In this document: positions 47,181-59,130 of the stretch, piece by piece | How positions within the stretch are numbered: position 1 is the stretch's first letter | Layout of the letters: every line of letters starts with the position of its first letter | NCBI RefSeq assembly: GCF_014898055.3 | Contig: NW_023601433.1 | Location: forward strand, 72,151,683-72,215,682 | Length of the DNA: 64,000 bases | Direction of reading: 5' to 3' | From: Talpa occidentalis | Lineage: Eukaryota > Chordata > Mammalia > Eulipotyphla > Talpidae | Program-made: the position numbers and the translations under genes | Notes under the pieces: generated by a model | What the model was told of the DNA's origin: nothing | Database searches by the model: none | What the model saw: the letters and a program-made list of their open reading frames with translations, nothing else

Positions 47181-47291
47181 CTCCGCCAGCGCTTTGAGCT
47201 GGAGATCGAGCGGATGAAGCAGATGCACCAGAAGGACCGTGAGGACCAAGAGGAGGAGCTGGAGGATGTCCGCCAGTCCTGCCAGAAGCGG
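47181..47291 (+). CDS. MYO18B: MYO18B exon K: coiled coil
   Basis: Encodes 37 residues, LRQRFELEIE to RQSCQKR, phase 0/0. Acceptor CTGCCCCCAG, donor CGG|GTATGT. The sequence ERMKQMHQKDREDQEEELED is highly charged; RQSCQKR matches the ARQSCQKK block that I recall in MYO18A, so this is one of the best conserved tail positions between the two paralogues. An ideal heptad run with Met/Leu core residues is visible. Confidence 0.96.
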
Positions 47292-48179
47292 GTATGTGAG
47301 CAATGAGCCATACCCTTGATCCTTGGCCAATCAGTCTTAATGCCCTCTTCCTTGGCGTGAGGGGGAGACCTGGTTCTTTCTGCAGCCATTTGAGACCTTA
47401 GCTCCCTAGGTGTTTTCAAGGGTGCTGAAGCAGAGGGTTCTATCTAAATAGGATCCGGGAACTTCCAAAAGTCTCTAGAACTGTGCAGCATAATCACCCC
47501 AAGATTTCTGCCAAGAACCCATAATTCCATGTAACAAGTGCTTTGCATCAAGAAGGAGACCAGTGTCTTCTTGCTATTTCCCTTACAACTCAAATAATTT
47601 CTTACAATTACTCAAGTTCTTTGCAGACATTTCAAACAAGTCTAAGAAAACATAAACCCTTAAAATCTTTCCAGCTAGGCATAATCATTCTGACTATTTA
47701 TAAGTATTCTTTCATATCTCTTTCACTCTAGTGCACGCACATGTTTGTAGAGACATCATTTTACCTAGACGAGGTCATGCTGTCCTTTTTATGCCACAGT
47801 GTGTTCTGGGCCTTTTTCTGTGCCTGTAAGTACAGATGCAGTGTACATGTTTAATGACTTAAAAGTCTTCCACCCAGGCCTTTGCTGTAATGTATGCAGC
47901 CGGGCTCCCGTTGTTAGACATTTAGGATTTTTCTGATGTTCTATTATTATAACCGGTGCAGAGGCAAACATCCTTACACACACATTTACTGGGTAGACGT
48001 AGGAGGGATGCTCTAGCTTCAGCCTCCTGCAACAGCTTTCCTCCCTGAAGCTTTCCTTCCTCGGGCCTTGTGTATCTTCTGTGCTTTGTGAACGTCTGAG
48101 AGAGGGTGAGGTGGCATTTCCCAAAGTTGATACCTACTATTAGCTCCCCAAACAGTCTCTCTGCAGAGACCTGTAGACT

Positions 48180-48290
48180 GCAGGGGTTGAGAGCCTAGGT
48201 GTTGAAATTCATAGGCCCTTGGTTTGAATCTTTGCTCTTTCAACTTAGCAACCATGTGATCTTAGGAAGGTGATTTTAAATTCTCAACTT
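48180..48290 (+). repeat. MIR fragment
   Basis: GGCCCTTGGTTTGAATCTTT, CTTAGCAACCATGTGATCTT. Confidence 0.6.
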
Positions 48291-48384
48291 CAACAAAAAT
48301 TGATTCCATTCCTTGGCTCCTTGCTTTGTATTCAACACTGGTCACTCAGAGCCAGTTTATAAGACACACAAGAAAGCCAATCTG

Positions 48385-48545
48385 GCTTTATGTGGAGTCA
48401 CAGTGACTCGTATCAAATCCCAACTCCATTAACTACCAGATGTGGGACTTTGGAGGAATTGCAGAACCTTGCTAATTCCCTGCATTTTTCTCATCTGTCA
48501 AATGGGATAATAATTGCTACCTGTTTGGGTCGCCGTGAGTTCAGG
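48385..48545 (+). repeat. MIR
   Basis: TTTTTCTCATCTGTCAAATG then GGATAATAATTGCTACCTG. Confidence 0.75.
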
Positions 48546-49129
48546 GAGCCACAGATGTGGAAACTGCATGGTGTTCTGCAATGTAACCCTTGTTTGTGGG
48601 AAATTTATGAGCTATACTGATGCGCGTGAATTTCCAAGCAGCCTGCCCTTCCTGAGGAGCCTGGCGACCAGCCTGCGGGGTGACTGGCTCTCGGGCATGA
48701 TTAATCCACATAAAAGAAGGGTGTGGGCACTTGGGGCATCATCCTAGGCAGGGCTGGAGGGGGTCTTGGTGATTCCCAGAACCTCTGCAGGTGACAGGTG
48801 GTAGATGCTGCCGCATCTGCTGTCTGCCTTCCTCCACAGGGTCATATGGGAGCAAGTGCAACCCGCCAGGCCTCCCCAGGCTCAGTTAGGAGTAGCCAGT
48901 GATGTCAGGCTCCACTAGGCCAGTGTGACCTTGAGTTATGAGAGTCACACTCTCATAACCACCCGAAGTCTCAGCTTTATTAGCAGTGAAATGGGAGTGA
49001 AGATAGAAAATGCCCTACCTTCCCTGGAAGGGACCTGTGAACTGTAAAATGATGGGAGTTATTGAGGGGCAAGTTTCTGCTTATTTCCCACTATTGCATC
49101 TTTGGGAGAAATGACTGTCATTCTTCATG

Positions 49130-49325
49130 TGGGGCCAGGTTCTTTATGTCTGTCAGCTTATTTATACCTCATAAGAACTCAGTAAGGGTATTCTGCTTCT
49201 ACAAATGAGGAAACTGGAATCAGAAAAATAAAGTAACTTGTTCAAGATCATCCAGCTGGGAAGTCAGGAGGTAGGAACTTGAGCCCAAGTATGTGTGGCT
49301 CCAGAGCCCAGTCTCTTAACCAAGA
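49130..49325 (-). repeat. MIR
   Basis: ACAAATGAGGAAACTGGAAT, TTCAAGATCATCCAGCTGGG. Confidence 0.75.
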
Positions 49326-50404
49326 TGCTAGTTGTGTGTGTGTGTGCGCACACGTGTGTGCCCTTGCTTGCAAATTGCAAATGTTTGGGTTATAAAAGAC
49401 CATGTAGGAAGCACTCAAAAGAAGTCAGCCTTGGGCAATGCTGCACCCTCTAGCAATCCTGAACTTACCAAAGGCTCTGGTAAGTCCTGCGCCAAAGAAC
49501 CTGTTACTTGGTGGTTCCCACACTTGTTCTAGCATGGGCTTCCCTTGCTTCCCTATCCGCACATCTTGCCTGTGAACCCCATGTGGGCATATTCTACAGA
49601 ACACACCCCAGAAGACTTTGCCTTGCTTGACATATAGTTATTATTTTATATGTTTTTCAAAATGACTTTAGCTTTTTCATTCTTCATTTGGCAGATTATG
49701 AGTAGAGTGCCTGGTGTCTCTTACTCTCAAAAGAAAGTTTCAAAATGATCTTGCTTCTTATGCACGTGACTATCAGTCAGTGTTTTTTCCTCTTGCTGGG
49801 TCATGAGATGGAAGCCCCTGGTCCCTGCCCATGTGCCCCCTTCGGTGAAAGCTGCACAATTTCCGGTGCGTTCCAAGAGTGCCCTGAGCCAGGCCTGAGC
49901 CTTCTCCTGAGATGTGACCTAGATCCTCCTGAGAGTTTTCTGTGGACAGATTTATAAATGGAGAGAGTGAGGTCAGAGAGGTGTTTTTCTCCTTATGACA
50001 GACACCAACATTGACTTCATGTCTTGTGGCTGCTCTGCTCAGTCTATCTCTCACAGTGGCAGGAAATCAATTGTTAGCGACCTGGGTGGGAATGCTGATG
50101 ACTGTCTGGGCTACAGGAGAGCTGGGCCAGGAAACAGAACACTAACTTCTCTTAGCAGCAACTGACTTAGGAGATGCACTTCATAAGCTCTCTCTGACTT
50201 AGTTTGCCTATCTGTGAAATAGGGTTATTGATGGCATGACAAGGAGTGGGAGGGTGAAGGGATGAGAAAACATGAGAGAGGATGATGGGAAGATGGTATA
50301 CAAAGCAGTTACAGTGGGATATCCACTCTGGTGGGGGACTACCTGCCTTTGCTGGGTGATTGCTGAGAAATCAGAGCCAGCTATAAGTTAAATGAGTTCC
50401 TCAG

Positions 50405-50760
50405 AAATGAAAGTCTTAGTTCAGGTTGCAATAACAGAATATCATGGCCTGGGTGTCTTAAACGTTTATTCCTCATAGATCCAGAGGTTGGGAAGTCCAT
50501 GTCCAGATGCCAGCAGAGTTGGTGTCTGGAGAGGGCGCTCTTCCTGGCTGTAGAAGTCTGCCTTCTTGTAGGCAGAGAGGAAGCAAGCTCTTCCATGTCT
50601 CTTCTTAGAAGGACACTAATACCAATCATGAGCACCCCACCTTCATGGCCTAGTTTCAGCCTGAAGCCTCTCTACAGTCCCATCTCCAAATCCCTTCACA
50701 TTGGGTGTAGCGTTTCAACAGACTGGAGGTACACAAACATGCAGCTCACAGCACCTGATA
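50405..50760 (+). repeat. Old dispersed repeat, family not assigned
   Basis: GGTTGCAATAACAGAATATC, TTTATTCCTCATAGATCCAG and CCCATCTCCAAATCCCTTCA form a familiar mammalian repeat order that I do not name with confidence. Confidence 0.55.
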
Positions 50761-51177
50761 TTCTCAAATGCAACTTTGTATTGCTTCATAGTATATGTAC
50801 TAAGAGAGGTGGAGACAATTTAATATGTTGAATGTAATATGTGGAGCTTTTAAAAGTCAGAGTGCCAAGACTTGTAAATATTCATGTGATGTTCCTGGCT
50901 ATAGGAAGGAAACATCTGTCGTGGCTAGGGAAGTGGGCAAGAAGGCTTCCCATAATTGGCTAGTTCTTTCCATAGTTGTTCAGCTCCCAGACTTTTAGGT
51001 TCCTGAGTTCCCTGACAGAGACATCACAGCCCAATCACTGGGGCAGACTTTGTGGAACTGGGCGAGGACCCATGAGCTCCACATCCCTCCCTACTTCAGA
51101 TGGGCACCCTGTCTTGTGAGGTTTGACCAGATGGATCTTATTTATCTTATGCGTGCATCTGCCCTTTGTGCCCACAG

Positions 51178-51282
51178 CTCCGTCAGCTGGAAATGCAGCT
51201 GGAACAAGAATATGAAGAGAAGCAGATGGTCCTTCACGAGAAGCAGGATTTGGAAGGCTTGATCGGAACTCTGTGTGATCAG
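51178..51282 (+). CDS. MYO18B: MYO18B exon L: coiled coil
   Basis: Encodes 35 residues, [10 protein letters not shown] to IGTLCDQ, phase 0/0. Acceptor TGCCCACAG, donor [29 protein letters not shown] is the conserved myosin-tail motif (LE.QLEEEYE.K) seen in class II and XVIII rods. Regular heptads continue to LIGTLCDQ, where the frame passes to exon M after 9.5 kb of intron. Confidence 0.96.
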
Positions 51283-51824
51283 GTAAGGGGGAGATACTTG
51301 TAGACACTTGGGTGGGTATATTCCCTGCCTCGGGGCTCTGTTGAGAGTGCAGAGCCATTGAGGGGCAGATTCATGGGGTGGTCCCCTGGAGAGGTCTTCA
51401 GGAAAGGCCCATGGCCAGTTTTTTTCAGCTGGCCTCCACCTGCTTCTCCCAAGTGCCCTGCTCTACCAGTTCTGCCCCTGCCCACACCTTCTGGCTCTTC
51501 TAGAAGAACTTCTAGTGTCCACACACAGTAGGGTTCCAGAAAGAACCCATTAAAAATAAACACAGTGGTGTGGACCACTGATTGCTTTGCCTTCAGCAAC
51601 TGTTAGGTTGAGACTATAGACAGCACTTGCTTTAATGGGTGAATGGTAAAGTCCACTGTACTTAAAGCCTTATTAGAACAAGACTCTGGATGGGGGCACC
51701 CAGGCCCTGGGTCAGGCAAAGGGAACTTTAAACTCTTGCTGGGCCATTTCTGCCCACATGGCTGTGGGTGAGCTAGATATCTGCCTGAGCTTCTGGAGGA
51801 CAGAGCTGTGTGGGGTTGCTGCCA

Positions 51825-52070
51825 TCACTGTCTGTCAGTTCTCAGCCACAGCCCTGTGGGCATTTGGAGCCCCATCTCTCTGTTGGGGGAGGAGGGGGAT
51901 GTATCCTCTGTGCTGTAGGATGTTGAACAGCATCCTCCACCCACTAGATGCCTGCGGCATGTTCCCCAGTTGTGACAACCACAAATGTCTGTAGACATTT
52001 GTTCCTTGGAAACAGATCACCACCCCCACCCACCCCACCCCAATACGGAGACGCTGTGCTGTAAGTAAAG
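51825..52070 (-). mobile_element. MER20-like hAT fossil
   Basis: TGTAGGATGTTGAACAGCAT, CACCCACTAGATGCCTGC and TTGTGACAACCACAAATGTC are antisense MER20 wording. Confidence 0.85.
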
Positions 52071-55000
52071 CAGCCAGTGGAGCACCGCTCCTGATTTTAG
52101 AATTGGGGAGAATCACTCCTCCATCATCCAGTGATTCCTTTCCTTCCTGTACTGCTGCTACATGAAAACCCAGCACTGGAGAGAAATGCCTCTGGCTTCT
52201 GCGATTTCTTTTAATGTATCACAGGAGTGTATTTTAATATATTTGCTTAACACACGCTCATTGTCTTTTAATTAGCAATGATCTTGCTGTAAGTAATCTT
52301 CCCCTAGAGTCATTCCCTTTATTCACAAAGGAATGTGGGTCTCCTGCAAATGGTCATCTAGAGCAGCCAGGCCTTGGACAAATAAGAACTCGTTGTGTGT
52401 GTTTTTAAAAAAAAATTGGTTAAACGAGAGAATCCTCAAGCAAGGCTGTCATAGCCAGAGTGTCGGGAGCTGAGGGAATCAAGGAGGGACCTAGAGAATC
52501 TTCTTAGTGGGGTGTGGGTTGGGGGGTGGTTTCTAGCATTTCAGCCAAGCCAGCAGGGGCCCTCGAGTGCAGAGCCTTTGAGGATGCTCTCTCTTTAACT
52601 TCAGGGCCAGAGAGCTCAGCCTTATACCTGATTCTAGAATGATAGTCAGGAGTACAAGGGAGAAGGTTACATTTGATTCAGCCTAATCCATTTGAGAGAA
52701 CAGAGTAGGAAGCCCAGTGAAGAAAGGTTTTTATTACTACTGGTAAAATAAATTTTCCTGTGAAGGGAAGGAAACTTTAAATGAATAAAATGCCAATTTT
52801 GTATCAGTCACCAAAGTGGGGCTTTTTAATAATTATCACATTTGATCATTTTAGATGTTTTTATTAAGATTCTTGCCAAACATAGAAAAGTAGACTGAAT
52901 AATGTAATTCACATTTATATGCCAAGCAACCAGGGTTCACATAAATTAACATTTACCATATTTGATGCAGATATTTTTGAGGAAACCAAACATTTCAAAA
53001 ACAATGGCTTCTTGGTTTCCATTCCTAATCTCCCTTCATTGCTTCCCTCTGTCAAGGAGATCAATGTGGGGAATGTTTCTTCATATATGTTTAATCTTGA
53101 CCCCATGCAATATATGTGATTCTTCACTTTCCTCTGTTCTTATCCTGACTGTGGTCTTGAGTCTAGTCCATGACAATACCTGTAACTAGAGTTCATCCAT
53201 TTTAACTGCTACGCTATATTCATATTTTTAATCCCACCCCTTCAATGGTGGATATTTTGTTGTTTGCACACTCAAAATTATGGTACATATTCTTACATAT
53301 GTCTCACTATATACAGGCATGAGTTTTTCCAGGGTCTGTAGCTAGAAAAGGAATTTCTGGCTCCTAGGAATGTACCGTTTTAGAACTATTAGATGTTGTT
53401 CCCCAAAGTGGCAGTTTTCGTTGTCATCAGCATTTTATTTATTTATTTTTTGCTTCCCCACATCCCCACTAACACACGGCCCTGTCAGGCATCTAGAGCT
53501 CCTACCAGTCTCTGAGTAGTAAGCTGTGCTGCTTGTACCTCATTACTAGGGTGGTTGTGCAGTTTTTGTATTTATTATGGTTTTCTCTTATGTGAATTGC
53601 CCACTCAAAGTCTTTTGTCTTCTCCTTTTCTCCTATTGATCATTTGTGATCCTTAGACAAGATGCTAATCCATTTTTGGTTGTGGATTTTGCAGCTACCT
53701 CCTATTCTGTGGATAATCACTATATGTTGGACTTCACTACTAAACATTTTTTTTAAACTAATCATATTAATCAGTCACTTTGTATGGCTGAAGCTTTTAT
53801 AGCTTAAGCTATGTTTCCTTAACTGAGGTCATAAGAATATTTCACCATATTTTTAAAAGTTCTTAAGTTTTGTTTTTGACAATTTTATTCTGATGCATTG
53901 TATGATGGAGACATTTATTTTTTTCATGAAATAGATTACCTTCATTTTATTTCATGAATAATTTTTTCTATAATTTCCAGATATGTGTGGGTGTGTTTAT
54001 AGGCTACACCCATCCTGTTTAATTGATTTATTTGTCTTTTCCTGCACCCTATAGTCTTAACAGCTGGGTTTTGATAACTTGTGGGACAGCATACCTTGCT
54101 CATCTTTCAAATTGTTTTATCTAGTCTTCATCCTTTGATCTTCTTAACAAATTCCATAACAAAGCCTATTTGATTTTCAAATGCATTGGTTTGCAAGTTT
54201 GTTGGGAACATCATTTTTATGTTGAATGATTGCATTCATGCACATAACATAACTCTCCAAATAGTTGTGGCTTTCAAAAATATATTTTAGTATAAATTAA
54301 AAATTTTATAATAATAAATAAAATATTTATCTTTAATTCCATATTTTTCACAGAAGTTTTGAACATTTTTGGAAGATTTGCTTCTAGAAAACTTGTAGTT
54401 TTTATGGCTTTATGAATAAAGTATTATTTTGTATTCATATTTCAGTTATTTATTGTGTCATATCTGGAAATACTACTGATTATTATATGTTTATTTTGTA
54501 TCCAGAAAACCTCCTGAACTCATTATTTTTCTACTTTTGGATTTTTCTTCCTGGGCAGTCTTGCCATTTGAAAGTAAGAGTAACTTTGTCTCTTCCTTTC
54601 CAATTTTTAGTCCTCTTTTTTTTGTTTTGTTTTGTTTTTTCTTACCTTATTACATTGGTTTAGGCCTCCAGTATAAGAAGAGAAAATAGTGGACACACTC
54701 TCCTTGGTTTTGACCCTAGTAGCTGTGCTTCTAAAGTTTCACTATAAGCATGACATTTTCAGAATGTGTTTACATAAATCTAATGAGATTGGCTCAGTCT
54801 TCTAATTCATTGTTTACTAATATTTTAAAAATTGATATTTGGCTGTTGAATATTATCAAGTATTTTTTCCAGCAATAGTTGACAATCCTATAACTTATCT
54901 ATTATTGTAATATATTATATTTCAGATATTACAAGGTAGCCTCTTAGATTTCCCAGATAAACCTTACCTGGTCACAGTGGTTTTTAACACATTGTTCTTT

Positions 55001-55846
55001 TGAATTGTTCATGTTTGTTTGTTTATTTTGAGATTTTTTGACACCAACTCCTAAGTAAGATTGGTTTGTACATTTACTTTCTTTTACAGGCTTTGTCTAG
55101 TGTTGTACTAATCTCATAAAATGAGTTTGTAACTATGTCTGAAACAATTTTTATAAAACTTGGATCATGTACTGCTTGAAGGCTTGATACATCTTGCCTG
55201 TAATACATTTGGGCCTAGTTTCTTTGGGGGAATAGGATAGATATTTAATCACTGCCTTCAAATTGAGCATAAATGCAGATATTATTCTCTTGTTGAGTTT
55301 TGATGTTGAAAATTTTAGCTCATTTTTGATATTTATTATTCCACTTCAAATGCTTTTAAGTCTCATTTACAACAGTACATTCACCTTGAATTGCTGCTCT
55401 CACCTTATCCTTAACATGCTAACCATTTTGTCCTGTCCTTTGTGATTTCCCCCTTCAACCTGTATTTTAAAAATTGAGTTTTAAGTTTACTAATATTTAT
55501 GATTATTTGGAGTAATTTTTAACATTGATTTTAGAAGTCCTATTAGATACATGATGTAGTACAGTGTATAATATTTTTTTCTTTGAAATTGTTGAAATAT
55601 CTTTTTTGCCTCAGTTCCTGGTCAACTGTAATAATTTATAGACTGGAAAGTACCTGGCTATTTTTGAGGATTTATGTAGGGCAAATGAATAAAATTTATT
55701 AATTTTATGATTTAAATATTAAATTCAAATATAAAACCATAAAAATTAAAAGGTTTACAATGTGATTATATTTTAAAAGTCACCTATGGCTTTGCTTGAT
55801 CTCTTTCTGAGAGTTCTGATATTTTCCCTTTATAATTGTGATTTTT

Positions 55847-55911
55847 TTTTTAAATAATAAATTTTATTTTTATATTCCCCATACAATTGCGACCCCCCCA
55901 TTCTGACCCCA
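55847..55911 (-). mobile_element. 65-bp L1 3' end insertion
   Basis: The complement reads GGGGTCAGAATGGGGGGGTC, a small spacer, then AATAAAATTTATTATTT and a poly(A): the same end as the L1 at 30560-30620. The 15-bp duplication ATAATTGTGATTTTT brackets it (55832-55846 and 55912-55926). Confidence 0.93.
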
Positions 55912-56168
55912 ATAATTGTGATTTTTGCCAAGTTTTACTCATAATTCAATTACAATTTTGTCTATATAACTGTGAAGCTATGTTTTTAAGTGCATCTAAA
56001 TTTGTTATAGCTTTTTTTATTATTGTGTTATGTTCTTCTTTCCTGCATGAATGATTTCTTTTTTATTGCTTACTATTTGCTGTTAATATTTCCATGAGTG
56101 ATTTTACCTTCTTTTGCTTGATTTCTTTTAATTTGCCTGCAAGATCCTTTTAGAGTCCCTTCATTTTT

Positions 56169-56447
56169 TTCTTTTAAGATTCATTTATTTGTTTATACAA
56201 GCACTGGGTACAGTCAGAAGCGCGGGTATAGTCAGAATTCTCTGGTGAGAGAATTCACCAGAGCCAGAGCGGGGAACAGAACAAGCAGACTGACTGAAAT
56301 ACACTGCTGAGGGGAGCAGCGGGTGGCAGGAGAAGTCTGCGTGCCATGTGGGACCCTTACCGGCTGCGGGGATTGAACTGGCGCTGAAGAGGCTGCAGGC
56401 AGCTTCGCAACCCAGCACTCAACTGCTGCGCCACCAGGGAGACCCTG
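56169..56447 (-). repeat. tRNA-derived SINE
   Basis: Antisense copy with the GGGACCCTTACCGGCTGC variant; duplication GAGTCCCTTCATTTTT versus GAGTCTCTTCATTTTT (56153-56168 and 56448-56463). Confidence 0.93.
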
Positions 56448-56760
56448 GAGTCTCTTCATTTTTAACTTTGCAAAAGTGTGTGTAGGTTTACTTCAAATAG
56501 TATAATTACATTATAGGATAATGCAATTTATTTACAGTTGTTATAATGACTAATATATTTGAAATTTTTTTCTATAACTTTATTTTGTGTTTAGCATTTG
56601 TTGGTTTTTTATCTCTTTTCTTTGCCACTTCCTTTATTCCTCCCTGCCTTTGGATAAATTGACAATATTTTCTTTCTTTTATTCACTATTATAATCTGGG
56701 GTCTTTATTCCCCCATATGTGCATATATTTCACTCACCCTTCACAAACCACCTATATACA

Positions 56761-56864
56761 GAATTTTTTGTGACATTTACCAACTGCCCCAGTTTGCCTT
56801 TATGATAAATGTCGAAACAATTGGGGTTTGAGTTTAGTTTCCCACAACATTAAACATCACTTAG
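56761..56864 (+). repeat. Local duplication, copy A1
   Basis: Runs from GAATTTTTTGTGACATTTAC to AACATCACTTAG; partner at 57916-58026. Confidence 0.93.
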
Positions 56865-56867
56865 AAA

Positions 56868-57140
56868 TACGTGTGTGTGTGTGTGTGTGTGTGTGTGTAT
56901 TTCTTAGGTGTAGTCCCCATAGAATTCCTACCACCAAGTCTCCCATGAACCATCACCCCAGTCTCTTTTGCTGTTCCCACCGCCTCTGTTTTAATCACTC
57001 TCTTCCCCCGTCCCCTGCTGAATTTCTCTGATTTGTAGTTTCCTGCTAGTTTTTTCTCCCCCCCCCATCCCTATTTGGTTCCCGTATATATTGGTTATTT
57101 ACATTTCACAGATAAGTGAAACCATCCAATATCTGTCTTT
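56868..57140 (-). mobile_element. L1 3' end, antisense
   Basis: Aligns by eye with the reverse complement of 33010-33170: GGTGTAGTCCCCATAGAATT, CCATGAACCATCACCCCAGT, TAGTTTCCTGCTAGTTTT. Confidence 0.75.
56869..56898 (+). repeat. (GT)n microsatellite
   Basis: About 15 GT units at the 3' end of the antisense L1. Confidence 0.92.
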
Positions 57141-57218
57141 CAAATAATATTTTCTATGTTCCTTTTTGCTCTATTGTTCCCTGTTCTGAAGCTACAACCA
57201 TTTTTCTGTCCTTTTATT

Positions 57219-57484
57219 ATTTTTTTAAAGATTTATTTATTTATGCATACAAGAGCCGGGGCACAGGCCAGAGACACGGGGTGGTGGGGGTGGTGAGAGG
57301 ATTCACCAGAGACAGAGTGGGGAACAGAACAGGCAGACTGACAAAATGCACTGCTGAGGGGAGCAGCAGGCGAGACAGGAGAGGTCTGCTGCGCCATGTG
57401 GGTTGCTCCCTGGCGGGCCAGGGATCAAACTCTCGGATTGCTTCACAGTGTGGTGCTTAACCCCTTGTGCCACTAGGGAGGCCC
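57219..57484 (-). repeat. tRNA-derived SINE
   Basis: Antisense copy with the GTGGGTTGCTCCCTGG variant and a damaged B-box. Flanks TTTCTGTCCTTTTA and TTTCTATCCTTTTA (about 57203 and 57489) are the duplication with one change. Confidence 0.92.
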
Positions 57485-57594
57485 CATATTTCTATCCTTT
57501 TAGTAGTCACTTATAAATTTTAAAATAAGTACTTAATCATAATTTTTTAATCTATTTTGTTTATTTTTTTACAACAATGCTTTGTTCTTCCATA

Positions 57595-57680
57595 TAAAAG
57601 AGAAAAATGAAGCTCAAAAGGTTAAGCAAATTGCCCAAGGACATGTAGTCCAGGTGGATTTTGAAATGAGTCTTATATTA
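57595..57680 (-). repeat. MIR fragment
   Basis: GGTTAAGCAAATTGCCCAAG then GACATGTAGTCCAGG. Confidence 0.6.
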
Positions 57681-57915
57681 TTGGAACATTTGTATTTTTT
57701 TAATCTAGTGCCTTCTACTTAAAAGTGATTAGGCCCAGTGAACTACAGCCATCCTTCTGGGGGCATCTTTTTCGTTATGTTTTCAGGCCCCACCATTAAC
57801 TTGCTGTAGCACCTTCAGCAATACACATTCTCTCTCCAAGCCTCAATTTCCCCATTTGTAAAGTAGCTTGATTGTTGCTACCCTTTCCAGAGATCTTATT
57901 TTAAAAGTGTGTGAA

Positions 57916-58026
57916 GAATTTTTTGTGACAGACATTTAACAACTGCCCCAATTTGCCTTTATGATAAATGGTGAAACAATTGGGGTTTGAGTTTAGTTTC
58001 CCACAACAACATTAAACATCACTTAG
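57916..58026 (+). repeat. Local duplication, copy A2
   Basis: Same text as 56761-56864 with two small insertions (AGAC and AAC) and a few substitutions. Confidence 0.93.
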
Positions 58027-58496
58027 ATTTATTGGTTAATTATTCACCGACTTTATCTAAATTTAAATCTTTGTGCAGTAAAATGTGAACTTGCAGAATG
58101 ACATTTATTTCCCATTAACCTAATGAGGCTTTTTTCCCCACCTCCTCTCCTGAAGCAATTCATTATGGAGGGAGGGTGACTTAGTCTGAGATCTTGTTGT
58201 CAATTTTTTGCCATGATCTCTCTGGAAAGGACATGTTGCACCATTTTCAGGGTCTTTCTAGCAGGGACAATGATAGAATCTGAACTGTCCCTACTACATG
58301 GTCATTGCCAACTCCAGGGAACATGCCTGCTGTCAACTAGTCCCAGGAGAGAATTAAGGGCACTTCAGAGCAAAAGCAGATAAAAAATAAGAAAGGTGGT
58401 ACAAAGCATGCAGCTTGAGTAATCACAGTAAAAAATCTGGGCTTCAGAGGAAGTAAATCTGGGGACAGGTGCCACGAGGTCCTGCGGTACAGGGGC

Positions 58497-58661
58497 ACTG
58501 TCTGTTCTAAGTTAGCACTCTGTTTCTGGGGGGATTGTGGGCTGTGGGTGTTTCATCTCAGGCCCCTGATAAATTCTGCACCTCCCTTGCTTAGTATCAG
58601 CTTGTATTCTTTTCTGCAAGAAATGGTCAGTTTAAGATCCCCTCCTGATGCCAGTTCTGAA
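58497..58661 (+). repeat. Local duplication, copy B1
   Basis: 165 bp from ACTGTCTGTTCTAAGTTAGC to CCAGTTCTGAA; partner at 59928. Confidence 0.95.
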
Positions 58662-58924
58662 GAGACTTGCATTCTAATGCCCAGCTATCTGGGTTTCAAC
58701 TCGTTTGTAGGCCCTAAGCAGTGATTGATCTTGGGCAGATTATTATTTCCACATTGGTTTTATCAGTTGTTCCTCACTTACTTAGCTCTTGCTTGTCTAA
58801 GGCTCTGCCCAGTCCCAGCTGGGTAATGTTCCTCTGTGCTTCCATCACATCTTTTGTATTTTTTAATTAAAGAGCAAAGCATATCTCTCCCATCATATAT
58901 TTTACTAAACTGACCTCTTTCCCA

Positions 58925-59130
58925 GTCAGAAAAGCTAGGTGTGATATCCTAATTCTGCCACTTATTAACAGGTGTGTGCTTATGGGCAAACCTCTTCACT
59001 CTCTAAGCTTCGGCTTCATCACCTGTAAAATGGGAATCCTAACCCTGTGTGCATCGGGTCACCATGAGGACAGGGAGTGTCCATATCCATAAAGTGCTTA
59101 GAATGACATCTGACACTTAGAAAGCCCCCA
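58925..59130 (+). repeat. MIR
   Basis: CTAATTCTGCCACTTATTAA, TTCATCACCTGTAAAATGGG, ATAAAGTGCTTAGAATGACA. Confidence 0.8.

Larger units (their letters stand above)
47292..51177 (+). other. MYO18B intron K-L (3.9 kb)
   Basis: Non-coding: MIR copies (48180-48290, 48385-48545, 49130-49325), a short TG tract (49333-49365) and an old dispersed repeat-like block (about 50405-50760) with the wording of a common mammalian repeat that I cannot name. Otherwise no recognisable content. Confidence 0.7.
52840..56750 (-). mobile_element. Old L1 (L1M-type) ORF2 region, antisense
   Basis: Long AT-rich match to antisense L1 (GTATCCAGAAAACCTCCTGA, TCTTCCTTTCCAATTTTTAG, ACTCTCCTTGGTTTTGACCC). Interrupted by insertions at 55847 and 56169; both borders are fuzzy. 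Confidence 0.7.

Noticed and set aside
56868..57916. L1 with an ordinary target-site duplication formed by A1/A2
   Set aside because: L1 identity stops near 57140, so the A1/A2 pair cannot simply be the ends of one L1; kept only as an open question.
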